A stretch of DNA of 64,000 bases, taken from contig JAZGUH010000763.1 in the NCBI GenBank assembly GCA_037893225.1, forward strand, positions 62,001 through 126,000, in the 5' to 3' direction. Shown one piece after another: positions 53,996 to 63,801 of this stretch. Positions within the stretch are counted from its first letter, which is position 1, and each line of letters begins with the position of its first letter. A model generated the notes under the pieces. It was not told the origin of the DNA. It did no database searches and saw only the letters and a program-made list of their open reading frames with translations. The stretch is from Hippasteria phrygiana. Lineage: Eukaryota > Echinodermata > Asteroidea > Valvatida > Goniasteridae. Position numbers and translations under genes: made by a program.

Positions 53996-56900
53996 GTAAG
54001 CCTTCTAACAGATGCAGGGCCTAGTTTTCTAAAAGTGGCGGAACACATCAAAGTGTTCTCAATACTCTATTTATCTCATTTTTAAAACTTGATTTATTCT
54101 AAGCCCTTTTCTGTAAAGACAAAGTTTAAGCAGTTGAAACGGGAAGAAGGGTTATAATGGATAGAACTGGTAACTGGTAACAGGTAGAATGTAAGGATAG
54201 ATTCACAGTTGAAACACCAACTGCTGCATGTACATTTAATTTGAAATCCAAAAAAGTTTTATGTGGCAAGCATTGAAGTTTATTGTTTAACTTAGTTTTC
54301 TCATTACCGTTGTAGGTTCCTCTTGGACAGCTGCCGGTTCCAGCACCCCCAGCAGCAATAATCAGCTTGGTCTTGCAAGTACATCATCTTGGAACACCAA
54401 CTCCACCTCTACGATAGGCATCAGCAGCTGGGGATCGGTGCCTCCCAAGACCCAAACCTCTAGCTGGGGCGACATGCCCAACACGACCAGCTCTGCTGCA
54501 CCCTCGTCCGGATGGGGTGCTGCCCCAGCCCCCTCCACCAATTCTGGCTGGGGTGGGAAGCCCAACTCTGGCCAGCAGACTAGATCCAGCGAGGCAGCGG
54601 CCGTACCTGGCTGGAGCGATAATGCTACACCAGGCAGTCAGTGGGGAAGAGCCAGCCAGCAGCCGTCCTCCCAGACACCTACGTCTGCAGGGCCGTCAGG
54701 ATGGGGTACCTTGCCAAGCCCCAGTCCAGCCTCAGGCCCTGCCCTATCAGGATGGGGAGCCAACTCCGCTGCCATGCCCAACGATGGACCGGAATTGCGG
54801 CGCTCCGGCAGACAGGCACCTACCCCTTCAGGCTGGGCTGGAGGAGACAATCGACGCCAAGGAGGCAACGGCTCAGGGTGGGGAGCTTCATCTGGAAATG
54901 CGTGGGATTCCAGTAATAAGAGTGATCCCAAATTCAACTCGACGGAGACCAATATAGAAGGATGGGGCAAGAAGCCTATCAACCAGGAAACACAGTGGGA
55001 AGGTAGCAGTCAACAAGTGCCTAAGGCTGTCGATAATGGTACCGCTGCATGGGGAGGGAATCCGGCTACACCAGCCAATCCGGCTACACCAGCCAATCCA
55101 GGCTGGGGTTCGAATCCTCCTCCACCATCTGCATGGGGAAAGCCCAGAATGCCATCCGAGTCCCCTCAGGTTGTCACTCCACCAGCACCCCCTCCTGCTC
55201 AGTCTGCTTGGGGAGGTGATCGCAAGCCAGCTTGGGGTGTTCCGCCTGGCCGAAGTGATGGCAATGTTGGCATCCCTGGTGGTGGAATGAGAGGAAGCAG
55301 TGGAATGGAAGGCAACATGGGTATTCGTGGAATGGTCGGCAACAGTGCAATGAGTAGCACAGGGATGGGTCTTGGTGGGAACATGGGAATGAGCGGCAGC
55401 GGTGGAATGGGGTCTGGATCCACCTCTCAGTGGCGTCAACCTCCTGGGCCGATGGAGCGTCGCGAAAGTACGGGCCCGAGCCGTCCGTCTGGCTGGGGGA
55501 ACCCTCCTGGCGGTATGCCTCCCAGTGGCATGCCTCCCAGTGGCAACACCCAAGGCCAGTCTGAAAATAGCTCTTGGGGGACCTGGTCCAACGAAGAAGC
55601 CAATCCTCCACAGGACGCACCTCCCCAGTCCAGGATGCCTGAGAAGCTCAGCGGATGGTCAGACATATCCGACATCCCAACCACCATTGTCCCCATGGGC
55701 TGGGGTGGCCCCTCTCCGCCGCCGAACCGCAAGATGCCTGTTGACGATGGCACCTTTGTGTGGGGTAACTCTGGTGAGCACAACGCCAGAATCGCTGCAC
55801 AGAATCAACGCAACTTGGCCCGCCTTGCCTCCATCGTCAGCCAGGATGCACACAGTACTATGCAAACTCCCCCACCTGGCACGCCGGGCGAGGCAGCAGA
55901 TGGGACGGCTGTGCCTCCATCGCCTGCCGCCCCCAGCATGCCAGACGGGAGTACAAACCCAGCATCCAAACCTGACAGCAGCGCCACTACTCCAGCAGCT
56001 TGGGGTGAAGCGGGTCAAGATCAGAAGCCTTCAGGCTGGGGAGACACTCCCAAACCCTCAGAGGAGGAACCAGGGCCGGGATGGAATGGGAACGGGAACG
56101 GTGCAGCCAAACCGCCGTCTGGCGGGGGAAAGTGGGGTGAACCGTCCACCCCTTGGGGCGGCAGTAGTACTACTGGTGGCAGTACTCAGGACAAAGATTC
56201 TATGCAATCGGGATGGAATGAGGGACCGGGGGGAAACGGAAACGGTAACGGTAACGGTAAGTGCATTCATCACAAGGCACTCATTGGCAGTAAACACTCG
56301 TGTATCTAACCTCCATTGTGCACAATATAATTGAGGTTTTACCACAATAATTTTGTCAAGTAAAGGAAAGATGTGTTTAGGAAAAGCATGTTATATAGCA
56401 TAAATGGCATTTGTAGTGTATTGCTTGTGAATGGTTTTCAGCTTGTTTTTTTTGTTTTTTTGTTTTTTGGTTTTTTTTTGGGGGGGGGGGGGGAGGGTGG
56501 GGTGGGGTCATGTAAATTTGCAAAGCTTTTTTTGCAGCTCCACAAATTGCTGATAGATGGTATGCAGAACTTTTTAATAGCAACGGAAACAATGGAAAAG
56601 GAAAGCATTGTTTATCCCTCTCATTGAAAATCCAATTTGTGCTAATGAAATAGCATTGGGCCAGTAAATCTGCCATTAAAGCCAAATGTGAATTAAAGTC
56701 GGCCAGCTTAGCTAAATTGAATACACGCACTGATCGGCCACTAAATTCTTCTCGGGCTTGCTATCTTCCAGCTGTGTAAGCCTGTTAATTCCATTGCCTT
56801 TTTTTCTGTATTTGTTGAACTTGTTTGACAGTGTGGCTGCTGAATGTTATTGTATTCAATTCAGGTTTGCCTTCGGGCCATTAAATTTGGTCCATGAATT

Positions 56901-59900
56901 ATATTGGCTCGGTTTCAACTGTTGTTCCTTTTGGCCACTAAATTTGATTCTTTGTCTTTTAGCGGTTGGACAGTGGGGTGAGGATGACTGGGATGCCAAG
57001 TCGCAGAGCAGTGAGTCGTCTGTTAGCAGCAGCAACTGGATGAAGGGACGCAAGCCGGTCGGCAGGGTGAGACATTTGCCAGTTGACCTTTTGCGATGCA
57101 ATTGCTTCAGTGCAGCCTGTGAAGTACAGCCTAATCATATTCATTTACAGTTCAAGGTGGAACACACAAAATTTGAGGCCAACGATAATTACTGCACAAA
57201 ATTCCTCAGGGTGGTCTTAGGGATGTGGCCGTCCACCAATGAGTGATGCGTTAATTTCCTGTCCACGAGCCATGGCGGACATGTTGGGGTTTTGCCTGTG
57301 TTAAGAAAATCACCTGACAAAGTTGTCACTTAAGCAGTGCGGCATTGACCAGTGGACAATTTCATAGAGCTGCTTAAACACAAAATTTGCTTAAGCACAA
57401 AATATCAGGGCCCAATTTCATGGCTCTGCTAACCACAGCTTTCCGCGCTTACGATCACCATTTTGCGCTAACAGCGCTAGCGGAAAAAATATGCGTTAAC
57501 CCTGTAAGCACAGAATCCTTAGTTACGGGATGTACGCATGCTCAGGAGCCAAAATTCCCCGCTAACACGTGAAATACGCTTGCCGTAACCACAGAATTTT
57601 CTGCTACAGTAAGCAGGGATTTTTCGCTAATGGTAAGCAGAGCCATGAAATTGGGCCCAGGTTATCGGCCAAAACTCCATGTGATGTATATTGCTTGCGA
57701 CAGGTTTTTAGTTCATGTTTGCTTTAGCATAACCATCACATGGAAAGTTGGCTGGTATAAAGCTGATTTTATTAAGCAAGTGTTTTTTTGTACTGAAGCA
57801 AATTTGGTGCTAAAGCAGCTCTATGAAATTGGCCCCTGGTGTAAATTCTAAACCAGTTTTTTGGTTGTGCAATAGATAAATCAACATTGTTTTTTGCACC
57901 AGGGTTTTATGCAGATTTGATAAAAATTTAATTTTGCATGGCCAAACTTTGGTGTTGGTAGGGGGGGTACCTAATGTACTACTTATGCTTGCTGAATTGA
58001 TTGTGCCAGTAATTCCAAGTTCCGTCATGGGTTTCTTCACTCCCAACTTATGAGGGTTTTTCCTCAATGGTAGACTCAAAGAGAAAAAAAATACTCCCTT
58101 CATGTTTGTACATTTTTGCCATGCTGGTGTTTGTTTTTCGGTGTATTTTCCAAACCTCCGGAGTTGGATAGGAACCTGGTTTGATGTTTTCTGTCACCCT
58201 CTCCCCCAGGGTACTAACGGCATGGGCAACATCGGTCAGAAGGAGTCCAACCACTGGATCAGTAAGCTCAAGCGGCTGATGGACCAGGGATATCGTCAGG
58301 AAGAAGCCGAGGTGGCTCTCAGGAAGCACAGCATGAACTTTGACAGTGCCCTGAGTGAGTAACAACCTTAAATTGTTCAGCAATTACTTAGGAAAGACAT
58401 TATTTAAAAAAAAACACCATAAATATCTCGATGGAAATACACGCGCTACAGAAATACACACATGTATAACGCGCGAGGCTAAAATGTTATGAAAATTGCA
58501 TTTTGAAAAAAATAAATTTAAGAAAAAAATTAAACTCAATATTTTTCTAATTACAATGTATGTTCTTGAATCACTCTATATATTCATATTTAGTTTGGAA
58601 TTTTTTGTTGTATATTTACACAAACAATTAAATAATAAATATTCAAACAAACGTGTATATGCATAGCGACAGGGGAAGCCAAGATGGCGTCTTACACGCT
58701 CAGCATTCATTGCAAACTGGGTGTAAAAGTCTTGTTTGGTTGTGTGTGCAGTGTGGCTACCACATTGAAACTTTGTGAGGTTTTTTGGTCGAATGTTGAG
58801 CAATATGGACATGATGCTGTCCCACCTGTATTCATGTCATAAAAATCCCTTTGCATGGTCTCCTAAGGATCAGATCAAGGTTTTTCCCAAACAAAGTAAC
58901 TGATTTTCTGTTTTTAACCTTCCCTTGATCCACAGTGGAGTTGAGACAGATGTCCGATGGCAAGCCAGGTGACCTTGATGCCCACTTGCGCCAAGTCAAC
59001 CGTGACATGGGTTCGCTGATGCTGGGCGGGGACAACCACCTCCCGGATGGCCCCAAGTCGTTTGGCATGGGTGACAGCTCCTTGCCACCCCCGTCCCCGA
59101 TGTCCAACCCTGGCATGATGAACAACCCCATGGGCCCCAAGCCGGGCTTCGGAAATCTTGGCCGCGGCGGGTTCCCGCCAAGCCAGCAGCAGCAGCGCTT
59201 CGGCGGCATGCAGCAGCAAGGCTTCGCCCCTCCGTTCGCACCTCCCAACCAGCCCATCCGGGGACCGTTCAACCCACAGGTGATGCAACAACAGCAACAG
59301 CAGCAACAGCAGCAGCAGCAGCAACAGCAACAGCAGCAACAACAACAACAGCAACAGCAACAGCAGGCGCAGAGCTTCCTGCAGATGGCCGTGCAGGCTG
59401 GACTGATCAGCCAGAATCATCTTCAGCAGCCGATGACCCACCAGCAGGTACGACACTTGACTCTGATAACCCTCCATTAGGCTGACACCGATTGCCAGAT
59501 CTATATAATCGATCCAAGCTGAATTAGAACCCGGGTCAGTGTTTAATAATGGGACAGAGTACTATTAGATCAGGTTAGTGTGTTTCTGTGCGGTCCTTGA
59601 GTTTTCAACACATTTCCTCCTATTTACGACTCAACAAAGTTAGGCATTCAAGTGCTTTAGACAACGTTCTTCAACAGTAATTATTGTGACTTACCTTCCT
59701 GAACATTTATCTCATCAAAATGACACAAACAACCTGTTTTAGAGAGGTTCTAGTTCTGACATGATTTGCTTCATTTTCAGGTCTTGCAGATGTTGCAGAG
59801 CATTCAGCAGCAGACACAGCAGCTGTTCCAAGCCCATCAGCAGCAGAACGTGTCCGGTAAGATGTTGAACATGCGGCAGCAGCAGGAGCTGATGCAACGA

Positions 59901-62809
59901 CTGATCGCCGTGCAACAGCAGCTCAGCCAACCCGGAGGGCCGGGTCAACGTGGCATGCCACGCCCGCTGTTCCCCCAGCGCAGTAAACTCCACAGCGACC
60001 CTGAAGTGTTCCCCAACAACGACGGAGCCGGCAGCAACAATTCCGACTTCGGCATTAAGGAGCCGCAGCAGTCCCGACTGTCGCAGTTCTTCTCTCAGCG
60101 CCACTCACTCAGCAGCAAGCCCACCAGTGACCTGTTCCCCAGCGCGGGGCGCAACGACTCTATGGCGTCAATCTCGGACGTGTCCTCGCGCAGCGATGGC
60201 TGGTCCCGCAGCAACTCGCCCACCCAATCAGATAGCCTGCCGCACAGCGCTGACTCCACCTTCTCAGATTCGGGCTGGTCCTTCCCACATTCCAACAGCG
60301 ACATTGACCTGCCGGAGTTCAAGCCGGGTGTTCCCTGGAAGCCACGCACAAAGGACGTGGCCAACGACCCGCATGCCACCCCGGGAAGCGTCAACAATGA
60401 CCTGCTGAACAGCTCCAGCCTAACGGTCGGAAGCAACACACGAGGTAACCGCAATGACCGCAGCTCGCATGACGGCATCACAGGCATTCTGATCAAGCCC
60501 ATGAAGCCTCCACCGCCCAACTCCAATTGGACCAGCGGTAACGCTGGCAATCCCAACTTCAAGAAGTCTAGCTGGAACTACCAGGAACAGGGGTCCGCCT
60601 TCTCTCAGCCCACCTCCGCCCCCAACTGGAATGTGCCTTCTTCTAATCAGCGTCCTCCACGCCCTCCGCCTGGCCTTGCTGATCAACCGCGGAACGCTGG
60701 CTGGCCCATATCGTCTTCCCACAATGCCCCAGGTCGTTCCTGGGACAGGTCCCACAGTACCTCAGGTGCGTGCTTAAATTATATTTTTAAAAATTATAAA
60801 ATGTTATGTTTTCATGCCAAATTCACATTCGGGTAAACTGAACGTTTAGTTCTCTGGGGCACAACCATTCTCTTACATCTAAATATTGAGTTCCTTGTTT
60901 GTTTCAGGATACGTTTCAGATCATCAGATTATTGCATTGTTGTCGGACTGCAATTACAATGAGTCTTTACATTGTCTGGTGTATTTGTTTGTTTCAATTA
61001 TTTTTTTAAAGCTTTTGTTTCCTTCTTTCCGTCACAAATTTCTTTTCATTCCTCTTGCCAACACAGGATCCTGGCCCGGCAGCGAGGGCCCTACTAACTG
61101 GTTGGTGCTTCGAAATCTGACCCCTCAGGTAAGAACATAAACAATAGAGAAATTCAGAGAATGCAAACAGGAGATATGTGTAGTGTCCTAGGCAACTGCC
61201 CCACACCCCCAACCCTCACACCCCCAACCCTCACACCCCCCCCCTCACGCCCCCAACCCTCACGCCCCCAACCCTCACGCCCCCAACCCTCACGCCCCCA
61301 ACCCTCACGCCCCCAACCCTCACGCCCCCAACCCTCACGCCCCCAACCCTCACACCCCCAACCCTCACACCCCCAACCCTCACACCCCCAACCCTCACAC
61401 CCCCAACCCTCACACCCCCAACCCTCACACCCCCAACCCTCACACCCCCAACCTTCACACCCCCAACCTTCACACCCCCAACCCTCACACCCCCAACCCT
61501 CACACCCCAACCCTCACACCCCCAACCCTCACACCCCCCGCCCCCCCCCCCCCCCCCCCAAAAAAAAAACTAAAACCAAAGCAAACCAAGTAAAATACAT
61601 TACAAAATTTATAAACAAACAACCGACAAACAATTTGCAGGAAGATTTTTTAAAAATAAAACCAGAGGTGCTAGTAAACAGGCCTTAGCATGATATGTAT
61701 GGGCTTAACTTGCCTTAGTTTTTAAGGCTATGAACGAGAACCTCTGGCATCCCTGAATAATACAGGACGTTACCCTGTAAACATTTTTTTGTCACTCCAT
61801 TTTTCTATGATGCCATTGTTGGGTTTTTTTTCTGGTTATGGTCATGGCAAGAGCCATCTTGTTAACCTTGACTAGCACTTGTCAATTGCCCAGATAATCT
61901 TGACTGTCCGGCATCTGTTTTAGTAGGTGGTTGCCCAGGGATATTAACCCCTAGCATCTGGATGTTATGGATGGAATGCCATGGTGCTAGGCTCTCACTG
62001 AAAGCCCTATGCAGCCACTGAAAGCCCTATGCAGCCAAGCGTAAACACAAACAATAGACTCCACACTGAAAAGAGTGGCCCTATTCATTGCACTTGGAGA
62101 CCCCCTTTGGTGTGAATGGAAGCTTTGTTTGAAAAACAAGCATCTATTTTACTCCCATTCAAGAACAATATACTTGAATATTGATTGGTGGTGTCAACCA
62201 GCCCAGGTGTCTTGCCTCACACTGTGGCTGTGGTCGTCTTCCGGCTACTGTTCTCAGTTTGGCACCCTGGATACTAATTTGTCTTTGGTTTTTGTCTAGA
62301 TTGATGGATCCACCTTGCGCCTCCTGTGCCTACAACACGGCCCCTTGGAGCACTTCCACATGAATCTCTCGCAGGGCACGGCCATCATCGCCTACAAGAC
62401 TCAGATCGAAGCCATCAAGGCCCAGCGCAGCCTCAACACATGCGTGCTCAGCAACACCACCATCATCGCCGACTTTGCCAACAGTGCCGACATCGCCCGC
62501 AGCCGCGACCGCAGCCAGTCGCAGTCCGGCGGCAGCAAGTTCTCATCCGGTACGGGAGGAAACTCCGGCGGCCTGAGCGGGATCTCATCCTTCGGTATCA
62601 AGGAGGAGACACGCGGGGGAAACACCGGGCAGTGGAATGGCGCTGGTACCCCTAGCCTCCCGAGTTTGTCCGGTAACCACATGTGGTCCACCAACACCTC
62701 AACCACGACCTCAACGCCGTGGAGCGGTGGTGAAACGGAGACCACCGGCGCTGGAGTCCCTTCCTCCTTGAGTTTCCTGCCGGGAGATTTGCTTGAAGGT
62801 ACCATGTAA
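53341..62809 (+). CDS. TNRC6: TNRC6/GW182 family miRNA-silencing scaffold (whole gene, 8 coding exons)
   Basis: Joined coding exons: 53341-53995, 54316-56256, 56963-57066, 58210-58354, 58936-59447, 59781-60765, 61067-61128, 62300-62809 (stop TAA 62807-62809). All introns are GT-AG and all phases match, giving about 1637 residues, within the usual size of the family. Domains in order: Gly/Trp-rich Argonaute-binding region (residues about 1-900, roughly 30 Trp next to Gly), UBA (about 914-950), Gln-rich region with 27 Gln (1066-1092), PAM2 (about 1296-1306), RRM (about 1459-1529), C-terminal tail ending with a PGDLL motif. Known family role: cytoplasmic scaffold that binds AGO proteins through GW motifs and recruits PABP, PAN2-PAN3 and CCR4-NOT to repress miRNA targets. 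The orthology call rests on the domain order and several family-specific motifs, not on a search. Exons are visibly GC-richer than the surrounding DNA. Confidence 0.96.
53996..54315 (+). other. TNRC6 intron 1
   Basis: This 320-base phase-1 intron has GTAAGC and TTGTAG ends. I see no repeat or other feature inside. Confidence 0.85.
54316..56256 (+). CDS. TNRC6: TNRC6 coding exon 2 (Argonaute-binding GW region, residues 219-865)
   Basis: The large exon starts after acceptor TTGTAG (54315) and ends at donor AACG/GTAAGTG. It carries most of the GW/WG pairs. Family-specific Argonaute-binding motifs are visible: [13 protein letters not shown] at residues 434-446 (matching the GWGxxPxxQxxxW motif of vertebrate TNRC6), VDNGTAAWG near 457, and [13 protein letters not shown] near 691-703 (matching the RKMxxDDGTxxWG motif), in the same order as in vertebrate proteins. 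A Met/Gly-rich segment (55270-55430) and Pro-rich stretches lie between. PATPAN is duplicated in tandem (55070-55105). Long reading frames on the opposite strand here are side effects of GC-rich codons. Confidence 0.96.
56257..56962 (+). other. TNRC6 intron 2 with T- and G-run
   Basis: This 706-base intron contains a T-rich stretch followed by a run of about a dozen G and G-rich sequence (56440-56510). Nothing else is recognised. Its sequence becomes pyrimidine-rich toward the acceptor at 56962. Confidence 0.85.
56963..57066 (+). CDS. TNRC6: TNRC6 coding exon 3 (residues 866-900)
   Basis: The 104-base exon lies between acceptor CTTTTAG (56962) and donor AGG/GTGAGA. It enters in phase 1 and leaves in phase 0. 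It encodes [18 protein letters not shown] and a Ser-rich, then basic tail (KGRKPVG). This acidic-Trp/Ser stretch just before the UBA corresponds to the QWEDEEGDVWN-type segment in vertebrate TNRC6 proteins. Confidence 0.92.
57348..57840. mobile_element. Outer MITE in TNRC6 intron 3
   Basis: Terminal inverted repeats of about 40 bases are visible. The left end has AATTTCATAGAGCTGCTT and the right end its reverse complement, both followed inward by AATTTGCTT-like sequence. There is no open reading frame of note. It is interrupted by a second MITE at 57407-57660. Confidence 0.75.
57407..57660. mobile_element. Inner MITE inserted in the outer MITE
   Basis: The ends read GGGCCCAATTTCATGGCTCT and its reverse complement, about 23 matching bases. 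The body is about 250 bases with internal inverted symmetry around ACAGAAT and TTTTCGCTA motifs. A related half-element occurs at 45650-45770 (GGGCCCAATTTCACAGCTGT). Confidence 0.75.
58210..58354 (+). CDS. TNRC6: TNRC6 coding exon 4 (UBA domain, residues 901-948)
   Basis: The 145-base exon lies between acceptor CCCCCAG (58209) and donor CTGA/GTGAGT. It encodes a UBA-like three-helix segment: [20 protein letters not shown] then [13 protein letters not shown]. The Leu-Met-x-x-Gly-Tyr turn replaces the common Met-Gly-Phe loop, and the N-F-D-x-A-L helix end is kept. TNRC6/GW182 proteins carry a UBA at this position; its partner is not well established. Confidence 0.93.
58355..58935 (+). other. 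TNRC6 intron 4
   Basis: This AT-rich intron of 581 bases has a phase-1 GTGAGT donor and CCACAG acceptor. No repeat family is recognised in it. Confidence 0.85.
58936..59447 (+). CDS. TNRC6: TNRC6 coding exon 5 (post-UBA and poly-Gln region, residues 949-1119)
   Basis: The exon follows acceptor ATCCACAG (58935) and ends with donor CAG/GTACGA, in phase 0. It encodes [18 protein letters not shown], a Pro/Met/Gly-rich stretch, then 27 uninterrupted Gln (59286-59366, mixed CAA and CAG codons), and a short helical segment [19 protein letters not shown]. The position after the UBA matches the Gln-rich domain of the family. The repeat is likely length-variable between alleles (inference). Confidence 0.93.
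59286..59366 (+). repeat. TNRC6: CAR (CAG/CAA) trinucleotide tract in exon 5
   Basis: Twenty-seven consecutive Gln codons, a mixture of CAG and CAA with at most four or so identical codons in a row. The interruptions would be expected to limit repeat instability (inference). Confidence 0.95.
59448..59780 (+). other. TNRC6 intron 5
   Basis: This 333-base phase-0 intron has a GTACGA donor and TTTTCAG acceptor. No feature is recognised inside. Confidence 0.85.
59781..60765 (+). CDS. TNRC6: TNRC6 coding exon 6 (Gln-rich end, PAM2 motif, silencing region, residues 1120-1447)
   Basis: The exon follows acceptor CATTTTCAG (59780) and ends at donor TCAG/GTGCGT (phase 1). The first part is Gln-rich ([27 protein letters not shown]). 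[13 protein letters not shown] segment matches the KEPQSRL-type motif of vertebrate proteins. The PABP-binding PAM2 motif reads [11 protein letters not shown] at residues 1296-1306, followed by NDPHATPGS as in vertebrates (NDPxxTPGS). RPPRPPPGL near residue 1413 matches the P-GL segment. In the family this region recruits PABPC1 and deadenylases. Confidence 0.96.
60766..61066 (+). other. TNRC6 intron 6
   Basis: This 301-base phase-1 intron has a GTGCGT donor and AACACAG acceptor. It is T-rich and has nothing else recognised. Confidence 0.85.
61067..61128 (+). CDS. TNRC6: TNRC6 coding exon 7 (start of RRM, residues 1448-1468)
   Basis: The 62-base exon lies between acceptor CAACACAG (61066) and donor CAG/GTAAGA. 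It encodes [20 protein letters not shown], whose [10 protein letters not shown] is the first beta strand of the TNRC6 RRM (close to [10 protein letters not shown] or WLVLKNLTPQ in vertebrates). The RRM is split between this exon and exon 8 by an intron of 1171 bases. Confidence 0.95.
61129..62299 (+). other. TNRC6 intron 7
   Basis: This 1171-base phase-0 intron splits the RRM. Its first third is a C-rich minisatellite (61196-61560). A short direct duplication CTGAAAGCCCTATGCAGCCA occurs at about 61998-62037. The rest shows nothing recognised. Confidence 0.85.
61196..61560. repeat. 15-bp C-rich minisatellite in intron 7
   Basis: Tandem copies (more than 20) of CCCTCACACCCCCAA. The left part has a run of CCCTCACGCCCCCAA variants, the right part the ACAC form, so variants are clustered. 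It ends in a run of about 20 C followed by A9. The opposite strand has repeated GGG and GGGGG tracts and could form quadruplexes. It begins about 67 bases after the exon 7 donor. Confidence 0.95.
62300..62809 (+). CDS. TNRC6: TNRC6 coding exon 8 (rest of RRM and C-terminal silencing tail, residues 1469-1637)
   Basis: The exon follows acceptor TTTGTCTAG (62299) and ends in stop TAA 62807-62809. It encodes the RRM core [40 protein letters not shown] and TTIIADFAN, then a Ser/Gly-rich tail with QWNGAG, MWSTN, PWSG and a terminal LPGDLLEG motif, all aligned with the end of vertebrate TNRC6. In this family the RRM is reported not to bind RNA in the canonical way. Trp residues in the tail are the kind used to bind CCR4-NOT (family knowledge). 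Confidence 0.96.
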   Translation: MDGSTLRLLCLQHGPLEHFHMNLSQGTAIIAYKTQIEAIKAQRSLNTCVLSNTTIIADFANSADIARSRDRSQSQSGGSKFSSGTGGNSGGLSGISSFGIKEETRGGNTGQWNGAGTPSLPSLSGNHMWSTNTSTTTSTPWSGGETETTGAGVPSSLSFLPGDLLEGTM

Positions 62810-63137
62810 GGTGATTACGTGAAAAGCAAAGATTTTCAATGTTTGTGTGCAAGCTGTTTGACAAAGTTCAGGAAATTGTTTTTTTGAGAGAGAGAGACAG
62901 AGAGAAAGAAAAAAGCGTAATAACGTTTTAGGTTTTGTAATTTTTTTTTTGCATCAGATAGTTCTATTGGAGTTTTGCCAGGAGTTAAAAGAAATGTATA
63001 TTAATGTAGTCTATAATACAACAGTTCAAAAAGTATCCTTTCCGTTTGGAAGAAAAAACCGAAAGGATGTGTGTATGATGCCAAATTTATCTGCTGTTTA
63101 TTACTTGTTTTAATTGTTTTGAAATCTCATTTTTTTT

Positions 63138-63145
63138 GTACATAT
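63138..63145 (+). promoter_or_regulatory. Pumilio-type motif TGTACATA in 3' UTR
   Basis: It matches the TGTANATA consensus bound by PUF proteins. It lies before the first polyadenylation signal, so it would be in all transcripts. Because TACA/TGTA strings are very common in this genome, chance is a real alternative. Confidence 0.3.
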
Positions 63146-63222
63146 TGTGTATGCATCTCTGCCAAGATACAAATATTATTGCTCATTGATCGCATTTTCT
63201 CTCAGATGGTATATTTAGGATG

Positions 63223-63228
63223 AATAAA
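63223..63228 (+). terminator. Polyadenylation signal AATAAA (proximal)
   Basis: The canonical hexamer occurs 414 bases after the stop codon. It is AT-context, and no obvious strong GU-rich element was checked beyond TTCTTTTGTTCGTG at 63253-63266. Confidence 0.5.
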
Positions 63229-63428
63229 CTGATCAAGACTTCTTATGCCATTTTTCTTTTGTTCGTGAATCACAACTAGTGCAAGTACCTATTTGTCTGA
63301 CCAAATGGCTAATGTGATCTATAATTATACGTTAACTCTTGTGCGATACGAGAGGAGGGGATCGACATAAGAATTTAAATTCTGGATTGTCTGAATTCCC
63401 CTTGAACTCATCAACTTTTTTGAAAGGC

Positions 63429-63434
63429 AATAAA
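63429..63434 (+). terminator. Polyadenylation signal AATAAA (distal)
   Basis: A second canonical hexamer is followed about 20 bases later by a TGTGTGTGTGTTT element (63453-63466), a good match to the downstream GU-rich element. I judge it the more likely main site. Confidence 0.55.
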
Positions 63435-63793
63435 GAGATGTGAACACCAGCCGTGTGTGTGTGTTTAATGGTCACAATCGACATTGCTTCATAATGCGTG
63501 ACCTTTCATTGGAAAAGCAACAAACTAAAGACGGCCGTCTGCCAGTTGGCCTCGGAGAACGAACTCCCAAGTTGCTTTTTTTTTTCAAGATGACTGCAGC
63601 GTTGTGAACCTCCGACAACGAAAAACCGTGTGTGGCGATGGATGTTGCAAGTCGTTATACTACAATTTTTTCTTGGATATGTGCAATGGATATATATATA
63701 TATCTTTCTAACTTGTGTTTATGGACTCCAACTTCATTTTCTTGCGGGTTTGAGTTAAACAAAGACATTATTTGTCTCTGCATCTGCGTGGTG

Positions 63794-63801
63794 TGTATAT
63801 A
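63794..63801 (+). promoter_or_regulatory. Pumilio-type motif TGTATATA
   Basis: It matches TGTANATA, but lies beyond both AATAAA signals, so it counts only if the 3' UTR is longer. Confidence 0.2.

Larger units (their letters stand above)
57067..58209 (+). other. TNRC6 intron 3, carrying a nested MITE pair
   Basis: This 1143-base phase-0 intron joins exons 3 and 4. It is mostly occupied by the nested elements at 57348-57840 and 57407-57660. The remaining parts (57067-57347, 57841-58209) show nothing recognised apart from the pyrimidine-rich end before CCCCCAG. Confidence 0.85.

Noticed and set aside
54888..55553. Open frame of 221 codons on the minus strand opposite TNRC6 exon 2
   Set aside because: It is opposite a strongly supported exon with family motifs; GC-rich codons there leave the other strand open. 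Composition is Arg/His/Ser-rich without recognisable domains.
57151..57210. Extra TNRC6 exon after TTCATTTACAG in intron 3
   Set aside because: The piece has an acceptor-like start, but the donor-like end is weak, and exons 3 and 4 already join in phase 0 with expected family sequence.
58914..59477. Minus-strand frame of 187 codons with a long Leu run
   Set aside because: The Leu run is the antisense of the CAR (Gln) tract of exon 5.
61196..61560. Coding Pro/His repeat protein in intron 7
   Set aside because: Frame openness comes from the 15-bp period; it lies in an intron between two RRM exons with matching phases.
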